Assembly: GCF_029844725.1 (NCBI RefSeq)
Contig: NZ_JAOCKJ010000003.1
Location: 425,893-489,892 of the forward strand
Length of the DNA: 64,000 nucleotides
Direction: 5' to 3'
Source of the DNA: Pantoea sp. GD03673
Lineage (GTDB): Bacteria; Pseudomonadota; Gammaproteobacteria; Enterobacterales; Enterobacteriaceae
The translations under genes were made by a program, and so were the position numbers. Numbering within the stretch: the stretch's first letter is position 1; each line of letters starts with the position of its first letter. Below the pieces are notes generated by a model. That model had not been told where the DNA came from and did no database searches. It was given only the letters and a program-made list of their open reading frames with translations. Of this stretch, positions 26,183 to 35,165 are shown piece by piece.

Positions 26183-26383
26183 TTTTCTTTCCTGTTTATT
26201 CATGCTCACTAAGCCCGACGCTGAAAGGTGTGGCTGGCATCTTACCTGCTGTAAGGCACTTTATTGTGCACAGGCCTCCGCTTTCTGCCTGATTGGGCTT
26301 GTGAGACGGAAATAAGCAGATAACGCGCGAACGTTCAATTTACCGCTGAGAACAACAGGTGTTGCATCTGTTCAGAACATAAA

Positions 26384-26420
26384 TGAAAAATGCCCGGCTT
26401 TAACATTAAAGCCGGGCATT
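26384..26420 (-). terminator. Rho-independent terminator of the gabTP operon
   Basis: A perfect stem AATGCCCGGCTTT and AAAGCCGGGCATT around a six-base loop. Read on the minus strand it ends in a run of Ts. It lies 25 bases after the gabP stop. Confidence 0.88.
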
Positions 26421-26444
26421 ATTTATCTGCGCCGCATCTGCTGC

Positions 26445-27863
26445 TTAATAAGGATCAGATGACCGCTGGGTAAAGTACTTAGTGCTTTGCCGATTCTCCT
26501 TTTTACGACGCAGAACAAGGCTGGTGGTGATAATCAGCAGCGTTAGTCCGCCGGTTGCCAGCAATTCTGCCTGATGCTTCACGTCAAACAACATAATGAC
26601 CAGCACCGTCGAGATAAACAGGATTGTCAGCCACGTCAGACCAGGGAATAACCACATCCGGTAACTCAGGACTTCGCCCGCTTTTTCACGCTTTTTACGC
26701 AGCACAAGATGCGAGACGGCAATGACCAGATAGACCAGCAGTGCAATCGCGCCCGACGTCGCCAGTAAAAATTCAAACACGACACTGGGCGCAAGGTAAT
26801 TGGCAATCACTGCCAGAAACGCCGCTGCGGTTGAGAGCAGCACCGCAACCCACGGCGTGCCGCTGCGATTGGTGCGTGAAGCGGCAGCAGGCGCATCTTT
26901 GCGGCGGGAGAGGGAGTAGAGCATACGCGATGAGGTATAGAGCGCAGAGTTAAGACAGCTGCACACCGCCATCAGTACCACCAGGTCGACAATCAGCCGG
27001 GCATGGGGAATGTTCATCGCGGTTAATACGGTCTGCCACGAACCCTGTTCAACCAGGCCTGGCGTGTTCCACGGCACCAGCGCGACCACAAAGAAGATCG
27101 ACAGCAGATAGAACAGCGCAATACGCCAGATCACTGAGTTCGTGGCCTGGGTGATCTGCTTGCCGGGATTCTTCGATTCGGCGGCGGCAATCGTGACGAT
27201 TTCTGTACCCATAAAAGAGAACATGGTGGTCAGGATGGCCGCCACGACCGCACCCATACCATTCGGCATGAACCCGTGCGTGTCATAAAGATGCGACAGG
27301 CCGCTGGTCTTGCTGTCAGGCAGCAGACCCAGTACCGCCGCACCCGCCACGCCCAGGAAGAGGATGATGGCAACGACCTTGATGAGGGCAAACCAGAACT
27401 CAAACTCACCATAATTTTTGACGCTGAGCAGATTAGTAATCGTCAGCAGTAACGTGATGGCAAAGGTATATTGCCAGATGGCGACATCAGGGAACCAGGC
27501 GTGCAGAATCGTCCCTGCTGCATTGGCTTCCAGTGGGATCACCAGCACCCAGAACCACCAGTAGAGCCAGCCGATGGTAAATCCTGCCCAGCGGCCCAGC
27601 GCTTTGTCCGCGTAGGTTGAAAATGAGCCTGAATCGGGTGAGGCGACGGCCATCTCGGCCAGCATCCGCATAATCAGAACCACCAGCGCACCGGCAGCCG
27701 CATAAGAGATCAGCACGGCGGGACCGGCTTCAGAAATAGCGTGGCCGGAGCCGACAAACAGCCCTGCGCCAATCACGCCCGCAATTGAGAGCATACGCAC
27801 GTGGCGCGGTTTCAGGTTTTGAGCCAGCGAATCTTCATTATTCGCACTCTGAGTCATCGTCAT
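26445..27863 (-). CDS. gabP: GABA permease GabP (amino acid permease family)
   Basis: A 472-residue inner-membrane transporter of the amino acid-polyamine-organocation superfamily with 12 predicted transmembrane segments. The first segment has GVIGAGLFVGSG and the family motif GTEIVTIAAAESKNPGK is in place. Length, sequence and position directly after gabT indicate the GABA permease that brings in 4-aminobutyrate with protons. The 77-base gap from gabT fits one operon, and a strong terminator follows. Other close relatives (CycA, ProY, AnsP) are the alternative, but the context favours GabP. Confidence 0.88.
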   Translation of the reverse strand: MTMTQSANNEDSLAQNLKPRHVRMLSIAGVIGAGLFVGSGHAISEAGPAVLISYAAAGALVVLIMRMLAEMAVASPDSGSFSTYADKALGRWAGFTIGWLYWWFWVLVIPLEANAAGTILHAWFPDVAIWQYTFAITLLLTITNLLSVKNYGEFEFWFALIKVVAIILFLGVAGAAVLGLLPDSKTSGLSHLYDTHGFMPNGMGAVVAAILTTMFSFMGTEIVTIAAAESKNPGKQITQATNSVIWRIALFYLLSIFFVVALVPWNTPGLVEQGSWQTVLTAMNIPHARLIVDLVVLMAVCSCLNSALYTSSRMLYSLSRRKDAPAAASRTNRSGTPWVAVLLSTAAAFLAVIANYLAPSVVFEFLLATSGAIALLVYLVIAVSHLVLRKKREKAGEVLSYRMWLFPGLTWLTILFISTVLVIMLFDVKHQAELLATGGLTLLIITTSLVLRRKKENRQSTKYFTQRSSDPY

Positions 27864-27940
27864 GTAAACGTCTCCAGGCGACGCCCGGCCTGAATGGTCG
27901 GACGAAAGGGGAACAGGCTGGCGTTAACGCGCCAGCGAAA

Positions 27941-29227
27941 TCAGGCCAGGACGACGGGATGTCCGGCAGAGGCAACACAGTGATTGATCACTGTGGAGAG
28001 AATGGTCAGCGCCTGGCTGAACTGGTCATCAGGGATGGTGAGCGGATAGAGGAAGCGAATGACGTTGCCTTTAGCTCCACAGGTCAGCAGCAGCAGGCCC
28101 TGTTCCATTGCCCTCTTCTGAACCGCCTGCGCGGTGCTGGCCTGATAGAACTCCATCGCCACCATTGAACCCAGCGCACGCACGTCGGCAATGTCCGGAT
28201 GTTTACGCTGATGCTCCTGCAGTTCAGCCTCAAGCCGGGCACCGAGTTCAACGGCACGCTGGCAGAGTTGCTCCTCTTCAATGACATCCAGCACCGCATG
28301 TGCCGAGGCGATAGCCAGCGGATTACCGGCATAGGTTCCGCCCAGGCCACCCGGCGAAGGCGCATCCATCACCTCTGCACGACCGGCGATGGCCGAGAGC
28401 GGCATACCGCCCGCCAGGCTTTTTGCCATAGTAATAATGTCGGCCTTCACCGGGTAGTGTTCCATCGCGAACAGCTTGCCGGTACGGGCAAATCCGCTCT
28501 GGACTTCATCCGCAATCAGCAGAATGCCGTGACGGTCAGCCAGCTCCCTGAGCTGTACCATAAACTCTTCAGGTGCAGCGTGGAATCCGCCTTCGCCCTG
28601 CACCGGCTCCAGTACGATGGCGGCGACATCCTGCGGGGCAATGTCCTGGGTGAAAATCTCGTCCAGGCTGGTGAGTGCCGCCTCAATGCTGATGCCCTGA
28701 ACCGCGCTGGGATAGCGTGCGTGGAATACCGACGGCGGCATCGGGCCGAAATCCCGTTTGTACGGTGCCACTTTGCCTGTCATCGCCATCGTCATAAAGG
28801 TGCGGCCGTGGAATGCGTTACCAAAGGTGATGATGCCGTGACGGCGGGTATAGGCCCGCGCCACTTTGACCGCATTTTCCACCGCTTCCGCGCCGGTCGT
28901 GAAAAAGGCCGTTATAGCCGCACCCGCGATTGGCACCCGGTCATTGATACGCTCGGCCAGGGCGATGTAGCTCTCGTAAGGGGTGATCTGGAAGGCAGTA
29001 TGGGTAAACTTTGTTAACTGATCGGCAATCGCCTTTTCAATACGTGGATGGCGGTGACCCGTGTTCAGCACCGCGATGCCGCCAGCGAAGTCAATCCAGC
29101 TGTTACCGGCCTGATCCCATAAGGTGGCGTTTTCTGCCCGGGCAACGTACCAGTCGCACAGCGTACCGATGCCTTTAGGGAGAGCCTGTGCTTTGCGCTG
29201 CTGCATCAGGTTATTATTTTCGCTCAT
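27941..29227 (-). CDS. gabT: 4-aminobutyrate aminotransferase GabT
   Basis: A 428-residue class III PLP aminotransferase, close to the 426 of E. coli GabT. It transfers the amino group of GABA to 2-oxoglutarate, giving succinic semialdehyde and glutamate. Key features are FAGGIAVLNTGHRHP at the start, LIADEVQSGFARTGK with the PLP-contacting Asp, and MAKSLAGGMPLSAIAG with the Schiff-base Lys. The start at 29227 has GAGGTGG upstream; a longer frame to 29269 is not supported. No gabD-type succinic semialdehyde dehydrogenase is in the window. It is first in a gabTP operon, divergent from a MocR/GabR-type regulator. Confidence 0.9.
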   Translation of the reverse strand: MSENNNLMQQRKAQALPKGIGTLCDWYVARAENATLWDQAGNSWIDFAGGIAVLNTGHRHPRIEKAIADQLTKFTHTAFQITPYESYIALAERINDRVPIAGAAITAFFTTGAEAVENAVKVARAYTRRHGIITFGNAFHGRTFMTMAMTGKVAPYKRDFGPMPPSVFHARYPSAVQGISIEAALTSLDEIFTQDIAPQDVAAIVLEPVQGEGGFHAAPEEFMVQLRELADRHGILLIADEVQSGFARTGKLFAMEHYPVKADIITMAKSLAGGMPLSAIAGRAEVMDAPSPGGLGGTYAGNPLAIASAHAVLDVIEEEQLCQRAVELGARLEAELQEHQRKHPDIADVRALGSMVAMEFYQASTAQAVQKRAMEQGLLLLTCGAKGNVIRFLYPLTIPDDQFSQALTILSTVINHCVASAGHPVVLA

Positions 29228-29306
29228 TTCATCCACCTCGTTAATATGCGTGTTTACAATTCCCGACAAACACGTTTATTTATGCCTGAGGCGTGGTGAG
29301 TTGCCA

Positions 29307-29340
29307 GAGCCAATTGTCAGAGGAAAGGTGGAGCCAATTG
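29307..29340. promoter_or_regulatory. Direct-repeat candidate operator for the GabR-like regulator
   Basis: The ten-base word GAGCCAATTG occurs twice (29307-29316 and 29331-29340), 24 bases apart and therefore on the same face of the helix. It sits between the divergent gabT and regulator genes. Known MocR-type regulators such as Bacillus GabR bind direct repeats in this position. Confidence 0.6.
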
Positions 29341-30828
29341 CGACTCTTGTACGCAGATCATCTATTAGCACAGTTACAGTTTCTAAGAACCGGCTCATTA
29401 CATCAGCGGCTGCTGAACTGTATGCAGACCGCGATCGCTGAAGAGGTGTTTCCGCGCGGAAGCCGTTTGCCGCCGACCCGCGATTTGGCGCGTGAACTCG
29501 GCGTGTCGCGAAACACGGTAATGCATGTCTATGAAAGTCTGATGGCACAGGGATATGTCACCGCCCGCACCGGCAGCGGCACCTGGATTGCCGAGACGCT
29601 GCCGGAGAACGCTCTGCAAAGTGATGCGATTGCCGATCTTCAGGCGGTGAGGGCGCAACCCCCGGCGACACTGTCAAAACGGGGTGCCAGTCTGCTGGGC
29701 CATGCCACCGCATCGCCCTATCAGTGGGGCGCGTTTGTGCCTGGCGCGCCCGATGTCACCGAATTTCCCCACAAGCTGTTCAGCCAGATTCAGGCGCGGC
29801 TGAACCGCGAACCGGATGTACACCGCCTGGTCTACAGCAGCGGCGGCGGCTGTCCCGATCTGCGCCATGCGCTGGTGGACTATCTGCGGGTGGCTCGCTC
29901 GGTCAGGGCCGATGCCGACCAGATCCTGATCACCGAAGGGGTACATCAGGCCGTTGATCTGGTGACACGGGTGTTATGTGATCCCGGCGATCGGGTCTGG
30001 ATGGAGGAGCCGGGCTACTGGGGAACGCGTAATCTGCTGCGCATGAATGGCCTGAAGATTCGTGCGATGCCGGTGGATGAGCAGGGCCTTGTGCCGGACA
30101 GCGGGCCGGCACCGAAAATGGTTTTTGTCACGCCGTCCCATCAGTATCCGCTGGGGGTACACCTGAGCCTGGCGCGTCGTCAGGCATTGATCTCACTGGC
30201 ACGCCGTCATCAGAGCTGGATTGTGGAAGATGATTATGACAGTGAATTTCGCTTTTCCGGGCAGCCTCATCCCTCACTGCAGGGGCTGGAAGCCGATGCG
30301 CCGGTCATTTACATGGGAACGTTCAGCAAAACGCTCTATCCCGCGCTGCGTATTGGCTACATGGTCGTGCCGAAACCGCTGGCACAGCCATTGCGCATCG
30401 CGGCAGCGGAACTCTATCGCGGCGGACATCTGCTGATTCAGCGGGCGCTGGCGGAGTTTATTCGGCTGGGTCATTACATGGCGCACATCCGTCGGATGCG
30501 CCTGCTTTACCGGCAGCGACGGCAGTTTCTCTGCAGGCTGATCGAGCGCTATCTTGGGCCCGCCTTTTTACCGGCATTCAACCATGAAGCAGGACTGCAT
30601 CTGGTGATGCCGCTGCCTGCAAGCGCTGACGACGTGGCGATAGCGGCAGAGGCGCTGAAGCGTGGGGTCAAAGTGCGGCCGCTTTCGCAATATTACATGC
30701 ACCCGCAGGAGGCGCGTGGGTTGCTGCTGGGTTATGCCTGCATCAATGAACGGCAGTGTCAGGACGCCTTTGGCACACTCAAAGCCTGTCTGATGGCTGC
30801 GGGTCTGGTCTTCAGTCCGCAACGGTAG
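29338..30828 (+). CDS. MocR/GabR-type PLP-dependent transcriptional regulator
   Basis: About 496 residues. A GntR-type winged helix (about 20-80; RLPPTRDLARELGVSRNTVMHVYE) is fused to a class I aminotransferase-like domain. The PLP Lys is in GTFSKTLYPALRIGY and the Asp/Tyr part in VEDDYDSEF. Such regulators read GABA or a related amino compound through the PLP domain and activate the neighbouring genes. The best start is TTG at 29338, preceded by AGGTGGAG; a GTG-initiated version from 29293 is possible. With the TTG start the second operator repeat overlaps the start codon, suggesting autoregulation. It very likely controls gabTP. Confidence 0.87.
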   Translation: MRLLYADHLLAQLQFLRTGSLHQRLLNCMQTAIAEEVFPRGSRLPPTRDLARELGVSRNTVMHVYESLMAQGYVTARTGSGTWIAETLPENALQSDAIADLQAVRAQPPATLSKRGASLLGHATASPYQWGAFVPGAPDVTEFPHKLFSQIQARLNREPDVHRLVYSSGGGCPDLRHALVDYLRVARSVRADADQILITEGVHQAVDLVTRVLCDPGDRVWMEEPGYWGTRNLLRMNGLKIRAMPVDEQGLVPDSGPAPKMVFVTPSHQYPLGVHLSLARRQALISLARRHQSWIVEDDYDSEFRFSGQPHPSLQGLEADAPVIYMGTFSKTLYPALRIGYMVVPKPLAQPLRIAAAELYRGGHLLIQRALAEFIRLGHYMAHIRRMRLLYRQRRQFLCRLIERYLGPAFLPAFNHEAGLHLVMPLPASADDVAIAAEALKRGVKVRPLSQYYMHPQEARGLLLGYACINERQCQDAFGTLKACLMAAGLVFSPQR

Positions 30829-30844
30829 CGGCTCCTGTGGCCTG

Positions 30845-32299
30845 TTGAAACGGCGACAGTTTCAGGGCTGCGCCTGCGCTAACACATTGACATTTAATCC
30901 GCGTCACCGAGAATACACCTCTTTGCGGCCCGACCAGACAATACTGGAGTTTATCATCGCCCTTCATCCCTTTTCTGCACAGGCCAGAGCAGCTATTAAA
31001 CGCGGCGCTGCGCTGGCTGCGGCGTTGCTGCTGGTCAGTTGCGCGTCTGAACCGCCGAAATCGCTGGTGACGCCGTTTCCACCGGTAACGAAACAGCCCT
31101 TACCTGCACCCGGCAAGCCAGCACAGCCTCAGGTGAAGCAACCGATGCGGGGCGTCTGGTTAGCCACGGTGTCCCGTCTCGACTGGCCACCTGTGGCGTC
31201 GGTGAATGGCACCCTTCCGGCGCAGCGAATCCGCATGCAACAGCAATCGCTGATCGACAAGCTGGACAAGTTGAAAAGCCTGGGTATCAACACGGTGTTT
31301 TTCCAGGTGAAGCCGGATGCGACGGCGCTCTGGCCTTCTAAAATCCTGCCCTGGTCCGATATGCTCACCGGCAAAATCGGTGAAGATCCAGGCTACGATC
31401 CGTTGCAGTTTATGCTGGATGAGGCGCACAAGCGCGGTATCAAAGTGCATGCCTGGTTTAATCCTTACCGGGTTTCTGTGAATACCAAAGCGTCTACCGT
31501 CAGCGAACTGAACCGCACGCTGTCACTGCATCCGGCCAGCGTGTTTGTGCTGCATCGTGACTGGATCCGCACCGCAGGGGACCGCTATGTGCTCGATCCG
31601 GGCATTCCTGAGGCGCGCGACTGGATCACCAGCATTGTTGCCGAGGTGGTGGCGCGTTATCCCATCGACGGCGTGCAGTTTGATGACTACTTCTATGCCG
31701 AATCGGCCGGTTCACTGCTCAGCGATAATCAGACCTTCAGCCGCTATGGTCAGGGTTTTGCCAGCAAAGCGGACTGGCGACGTCATAACACTCAGCAGCT
31801 GATTGAGCAGGTATCACGCACCATCAAGCAGCTGAAGCCAGAGGTTGAGTTTGGTGTCAGCCCGGCGGGCGTGTGGCGCAATCTCTCGCACGATCCTGCC
31901 GGTTCCGATACCCGCGGGGCTGCGGCGTACGACGAAGCCTTTGCGGATACCCGCCGCTGGGTGCAGCAGGGCCTGCTGGACTACATCGCCCCGCAGCTCT
32001 ACTGGCCATTTGCCCGTCAGGCTGCCCGTTACGACGTGCTGGCAAACTGGTGGGCAGAGGTGGTGAAACCGACCCATACCCGGCTGTATATCGGTCTTGC
32101 GCTCTACAAAGTGGGCGAGCCGTCAAAACTTGAGCCTGACTGGATGCTTCAGGGTGGCGTGCCTGAACTGAAAAAGCAGCTCGACCTGAATGAATCAAAT
32201 CCCCACATCAATGGCACCATTCTGTTCAGAGAAAACTATCTGAATCAGCCGCAGACACAGCAGGCGGTGAGCTATCTTAAAAGCCGCTGGGGAGGCTGA
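30845..32299 (+). CDS. digH: Glycosyl hydrolase-like lipoprotein DigH (YddW)
   Basis: A lipoprotein with the GH10-like (GHL10/DUF187) domain. The body is closely similar to E. coli YddW/DigH, a divisome-localised hydrolase that cleaves denuded peptidoglycan glycans at the septum. Shared features are PMRGVWLATVSRLDWPP, NTVFFQVKPDATALWPSKI, PYRVSVN, GVQFDDYFY, PAGVWRN and PQLYWPF. The lipobox is LLVSC. The annotated start at 30845 gives an N-terminus of about 65 residues before the lipid Cys, too long for a normal signal. No good internal ATG, GTG or TTG with a ribosome binding site was found, so the true start is uncertain. It follows the GabR-like gene by 16 bases. Confidence 0.9.
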   Translation: MKRRQFQGCACANTLTFNPRHREYTSLRPDQTILEFIIALHPFSAQARAAIKRGAALAAALLLVSCASEPPKSLVTPFPPVTKQPLPAPGKPAQPQVKQPMRGVWLATVSRLDWPPVASVNGTLPAQRIRMQQQSLIDKLDKLKSLGINTVFFQVKPDATALWPSKILPWSDMLTGKIGEDPGYDPLQFMLDEAHKRGIKVHAWFNPYRVSVNTKASTVSELNRTLSLHPASVFVLHRDWIRTAGDRYVLDPGIPEARDWITSIVAEVVARYPIDGVQFDDYFYAESAGSLLSDNQTFSRYGQGFASKADWRRHNTQQLIEQVSRTIKQLKPEVEFGVSPAGVWRNLSHDPAGSDTRGAAAYDEAFADTRRWVQQGLLDYIAPQLYWPFARQAARYDVLANWWAEVVKPTHTRLYIGLALYKVGEPSKLEPDWMLQGGVPELKKQLDLNESNPHINGTILFRENYLNQPQTQQAVSYLKSRWGG

Positions 32300-32381
32300 A
32301 AATGCCCCGGCAGCATGACCAGTGCGGTTAAGTTTTTCCCTGTGACTAACTGCTATTCTTGCGCTTTAAATGGGAGGAACC

Positions 32382-33122
32382 ATGAGCGAACTGATTAATA
32401 TTTTTACAAGTCATAAAAGTGAACGCAGTTTCACTGAGCAACCTGTCGATGAAGCCGTGCTGGATCGTATTATCAGTACCGCTTACCGCGCACCGACATC
32501 AGTAAACTCACAGCAGGTTTCTGTGGTGATCACGCGTGATGCAGGTCGTCGCGCAGAGATCGCCGCCATTGCTGGCGGTCAGCCCTGGATTGCTAAAGCA
32601 CCGGTGTTTATTACCTTCGTGCTGGATATGCATAAATCAGCGGTGGGCATGGCCGCTGTCGACCAGCAGCAGATCGCCCATCAGAGCATCGAGAGCATCG
32701 TGTCAGGTTCTACCGATATCGGCATTGCGCTGGGCTCGGTCATGGCCGCTGCGCGTGCAGAAGGTCTGGGCATTGTGCCAATTGGCGGTATTCGTCGCGA
32801 TCCACAGGCGATGATTTCACTGCTGGACCTGCCGCCGCTGACCTTCCCGGTTGCGGGTGTGGTCATCGGTCACGTTGACGAACCTGCACATCAGAAACCG
32901 CGTCTGCCCCTGGCAACCTTCCGCCATGATGAGACCTATCAGACGCAGGGTCTGGAGCAGCAGATTGCGGCCTATAACGACGAGATGGTTCAGCACTGGA
33001 AAAACATTGGTCGTCACGACGGTGAGAGCTGGAGCGAAAGCGTCAGCGGTTACTATAAAAACATCTACTTCCCGGCAGTACTGCCAGCATTGCTGAAGCA
33101 GGGTTTCGGCACGGATAAATAA
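32382..33122 (+). CDS. NfsA-like FMN-dependent NADPH nitroreductase
   Basis: A 246-residue flavoprotein of the nitroreductase family, in the NfsA/FRP branch that uses NADPH. The N-terminal SERSFTEQPVDEAVLDRII and RAPTSVNSQQ form the FMN phosphate site. IVPIGGIRRDP and PVAGVVIGHV are the usual C-terminal parts. It reduces nitroaromatics, quinones or flavins in two-electron steps; the natural substrate is unclear. The start at 32382 has TGGGAGG upstream; a start 12 bases earlier is in frame but lacks support. A strong terminator follows, so it is a single-gene unit. Confidence 0.85.
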   Translation: MSELINIFTSHKSERSFTEQPVDEAVLDRIISTAYRAPTSVNSQQVSVVITRDAGRRAEIAAIAGGQPWIAKAPVFITFVLDMHKSAVGMAAVDQQQIAHQSIESIVSGSTDIGIALGSVMAAARAEGLGIVPIGGIRRDPQAMISLLDLPPLTFPVAGVVIGHVDEPAHQKPRLPLATFRHDETYQTQGLEQQIAAYNDEMVQHWKNIGRHDGESWSESVSGYYKNIYFPAVLPALLKQGFGTDK

Positions 33123-33148
33123 ATTGTTCTGCGTGAAGTGAAAAGCGA

Positions 33149-33184
33149 AAGGCCATCCGTATCGTGTTACGGGTGGCCTTTTTC
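33149..33184 (+). terminator. Rho-independent terminator after the nitroreductase gene
   Basis: Stem AAGGCCATCCGTA with TTACGGGTGGCCTT, followed by a T-run. Confidence 0.88.
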
Positions 33185-33287
33185 ATTTTGTTACTATAAC
33201 GAAATGTGACTTTCTTCTTTGTAACACATAATTTTCCTGTTAACCGAAGCGCAACTGCCTTTAACACTTACCTTCCAGGGAAATAAC

Positions 33288-34490
33288 ATGTCTCAGCGTT
33301 CACTCTATGCGCTCTGTTTAATGAGCTTTTTTCTGGCCGATGTCCGCGACGGTCTGGGGCCCTTTCTGGGGATCTTCCTGACGGAACGGCACTGGCGTCC
33401 CGATGAAATCGGGCTGGTGATGACCTGTGGTGGCATCGCCGGATTACTTGCTACGCTGCCTGCCGGGATAGCCGCCGATGCTACCCGCCATAAAAAAATG
33501 ATTGTGCTGCTGGGGTGTCTGGTGATCACCGTTGCCACGCTGCTGCTGTGGTACAGCAATCAGACCTGGACCGCGATGGTCTCGCAAATTGTGGCAGGAA
33601 TTGCTGCGGCCTTTATTGGCCCGACCCTGGCGGGGATCACCCTGGGGCTGACCGGTCAGCGCGGTTTTAACCATCAGATGGGACGCAATGAAGCCTTTAA
33701 TCATGGCGGTAACACCATTGCAGCACTGCTGGCGGGTTTTTCAGCCTGGTACTGGGGGATGGGGGCGGTCTTTATTCTTATGACCGTCATGGCGATTTTC
33801 GCTGCCTTCGCCACACTGGCGATTCGCGGTGATGAGATCGATAACGAGGTGGCGCGAGGCTATGAAAAAAATGAAGAGCGTCAGCCAGCGCTGAACTTAT
33901 CGATGCTGATGCGTAAGCCAGCACTGATGATTGCTGGCCTGACGCTGCTGTTGTTTCATCTTGCCAATGCCGCGCTGCTGCCAATGCTGAGTATGCGCGT
34001 CGCCTCGGCAGGCGGGCAGGCCGCAGTCAGTCCGGGTCTCTATGCTGCGGCAACGGTTTTGATCTCCCAGCTGGTGATGATCCCGGTCGCGCTGTGGGTC
34101 TCTAAACGGGTGGAAACGCACGGCTATCGCCTGTTTATCATGGTCGCCCTGATGATTCTGCCCCTGCGCGCGGTGATTGCGGCAGGCTTTGCCGAGCCAC
34201 TGTTTGTCATTCCGGTTCAGGTTCTGGATGGCATTGCGGCTGGGATTTTGGGAGTGGCGGTGCCAGGCTATATTGTTTCCCTGATGCGGGGCACTGGCCA
34301 TGTTAATGCCGGGCAGAGCGTTATTATGCTGATGCAGGGTGCAGGCGCAGCGCTGAGTCCGGCCATGACTGGCGCGATCGCTGCGCGTTATTCTTACAGC
34401 ACGGCGTTTGCGGTTCTCGGGGCGATAGCCTTAGCCGCGCTTATTTTATGGTGGCGCACCGGTAGCTCGCCAGCCACCCGCCTTGCCTGA
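33288..34490 (+). CDS. MFS-family transporter
   Basis: A 400-residue inner-membrane protein with 12 predicted helices, typical of the major facilitator superfamily. The signature loop between helices 2 and 3 is present as GIAADATRHKKM. Helix 1 carries FFLADVRDGLGPFLGIFL, seen in a group of small efflux-type MFS proteins. The cytoplasmic loop around residue 190-205 is charged (DEIDNEVARGYEKNEERQ). The substrate is unknown; efflux of a small molecule is the usual guess for this group. It has its own promoter region after the nitroreductase terminator and ends just before a terminator of its own. Confidence 0.85.
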   Translation: MSQRSLYALCLMSFFLADVRDGLGPFLGIFLTERHWRPDEIGLVMTCGGIAGLLATLPAGIAADATRHKKMIVLLGCLVITVATLLLWYSNQTWTAMVSQIVAGIAAAFIGPTLAGITLGLTGQRGFNHQMGRNEAFNHGGNTIAALLAGFSAWYWGMGAVFILMTVMAIFAAFATLAIRGDEIDNEVARGYEKNEERQPALNLSMLMRKPALMIAGLTLLLFHLANAALLPMLSMRVASAGGQAAVSPGLYAAATVLISQLVMIPVALWVSKRVETHGYRLFIMVALMILPLRAVIAAGFAEPLFVIPVQVLDGIAAGILGVAVPGYIVSLMRGTGHVNAGQSVIMLMQGAGAALSPAMTGAIAARYSYSTAFAVLGAIALAALILWWRTGSSPATRLA

Positions 34491-34519
34491 TGGGTTAAAA
34501 AAGGCTGGCTTTTGGGCAT

Positions 34520-34610
34520 AATGCCTGTCAGTGAAGTTTTTGAGCGCGCCGCAGCAGATAACGCTGCGGCGTTTTTTTTGGTCTGCGGGTAATGTCTTTT
34601 CCATCGCTGG
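34520..34610. repeat. Islet-flanking direct repeat, left copy
   Basis: About 90 bases (AATGCC(T/A)GTCA...TTTTTGAG, terminator hairpin, CTGCG...AATG...CCATC) that recur with moderate mismatches at 39622-39714. The two copies flank the accessory genes between them. They could have arisen by duplication of the MFS terminator during insertion. Confidence 0.6.
34547..34579 (+). terminator. Rho-independent terminator after the MFS gene
   Basis: Stem CGCCGCAG with CTGCGGCG around CAGATAACG, followed by eight Ts. Confidence 0.9.
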
Positions 34611-34850
34611 ATCAGTCGTTTCTGACAGAAGCAAAACGTGACATTCATTCAGACGGGAACCCCTGTTTAAGGCATTCATTATTCTCCTCAGAGAACGATC
34701 GGTTAAACCGGAACAGACGATGCCGGGCTGCCAGAAAACGAATGCGTGTTTACCAGCCATACTGAATCAATCCCTTCCGGAGCCATTGCCAGCACCATCG
34801 GTTGCGTTTTTAATCTGCTTAAACAGAGTGCGCACGGACTGGTAGTGTAA
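34611..34850. other. Intergenic stretch inside the second islet, left edge
   Basis: About 240 bases with no intact gene on either strand. One frame reads GAIASTIGCVFNLLKQSAHGLV shortly before the TetR-like remnant, interrupted by stops. It could be the upstream half of the same decayed gene. Confidence 0.3.
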
Positions 34851-35054
34851 AGCAACGCTTCTGTCAGGCGTTATCTGGAGGAAGGCCGGTTCCCCCATCT
34901 GAGCGCTTTCGTGGAACAGGACGCAGAGAAAATAGAACAGGCGCTTAAAAGATGGCTCTTAAAACCAAAGGGTAGAAGGGACCGCTTTGTTACGGAAGGG
35001 GACATTAAGGGAATACAGCGAACGCCATCCATCGTAAATTTTTATTTATTTTAA
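34851..35054 (+). pseudogene. Possible 3' remnant of a TetR-like regulator
   Basis: An open stretch without a start codon translates to YLEEGRFPHLSAFVEQDAEK and then IEQALKRWLLKPKGRRDR. This is reminiscent of the last helices of TetR-family ligand-binding domains. A stop precedes it in frame, and the helix-turn-helix part is missing. The call is weak because the C-termini of this family vary greatly. It fits a region of gene turnover at the left edge of the second islet. Confidence 0.35.
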
Positions 35055-35165
35055 AAATCACTTATTAAAGATTAGTCTGAATGTAAACATTACAATAATA
35101 TGTGGCTGTCTGTTATAATTCTCTCAGTCTATCCCTTACTAATAAAGCGTCTTTAACTTCGCACT

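Noticed and set aside
28199..29017. A 272-codon plus-strand frame opposite gabT
   Set aside because: gabT on the minus strand is unmistakable (PLP Lys and family motifs); the opposite frame results from GC-rich codon structure.
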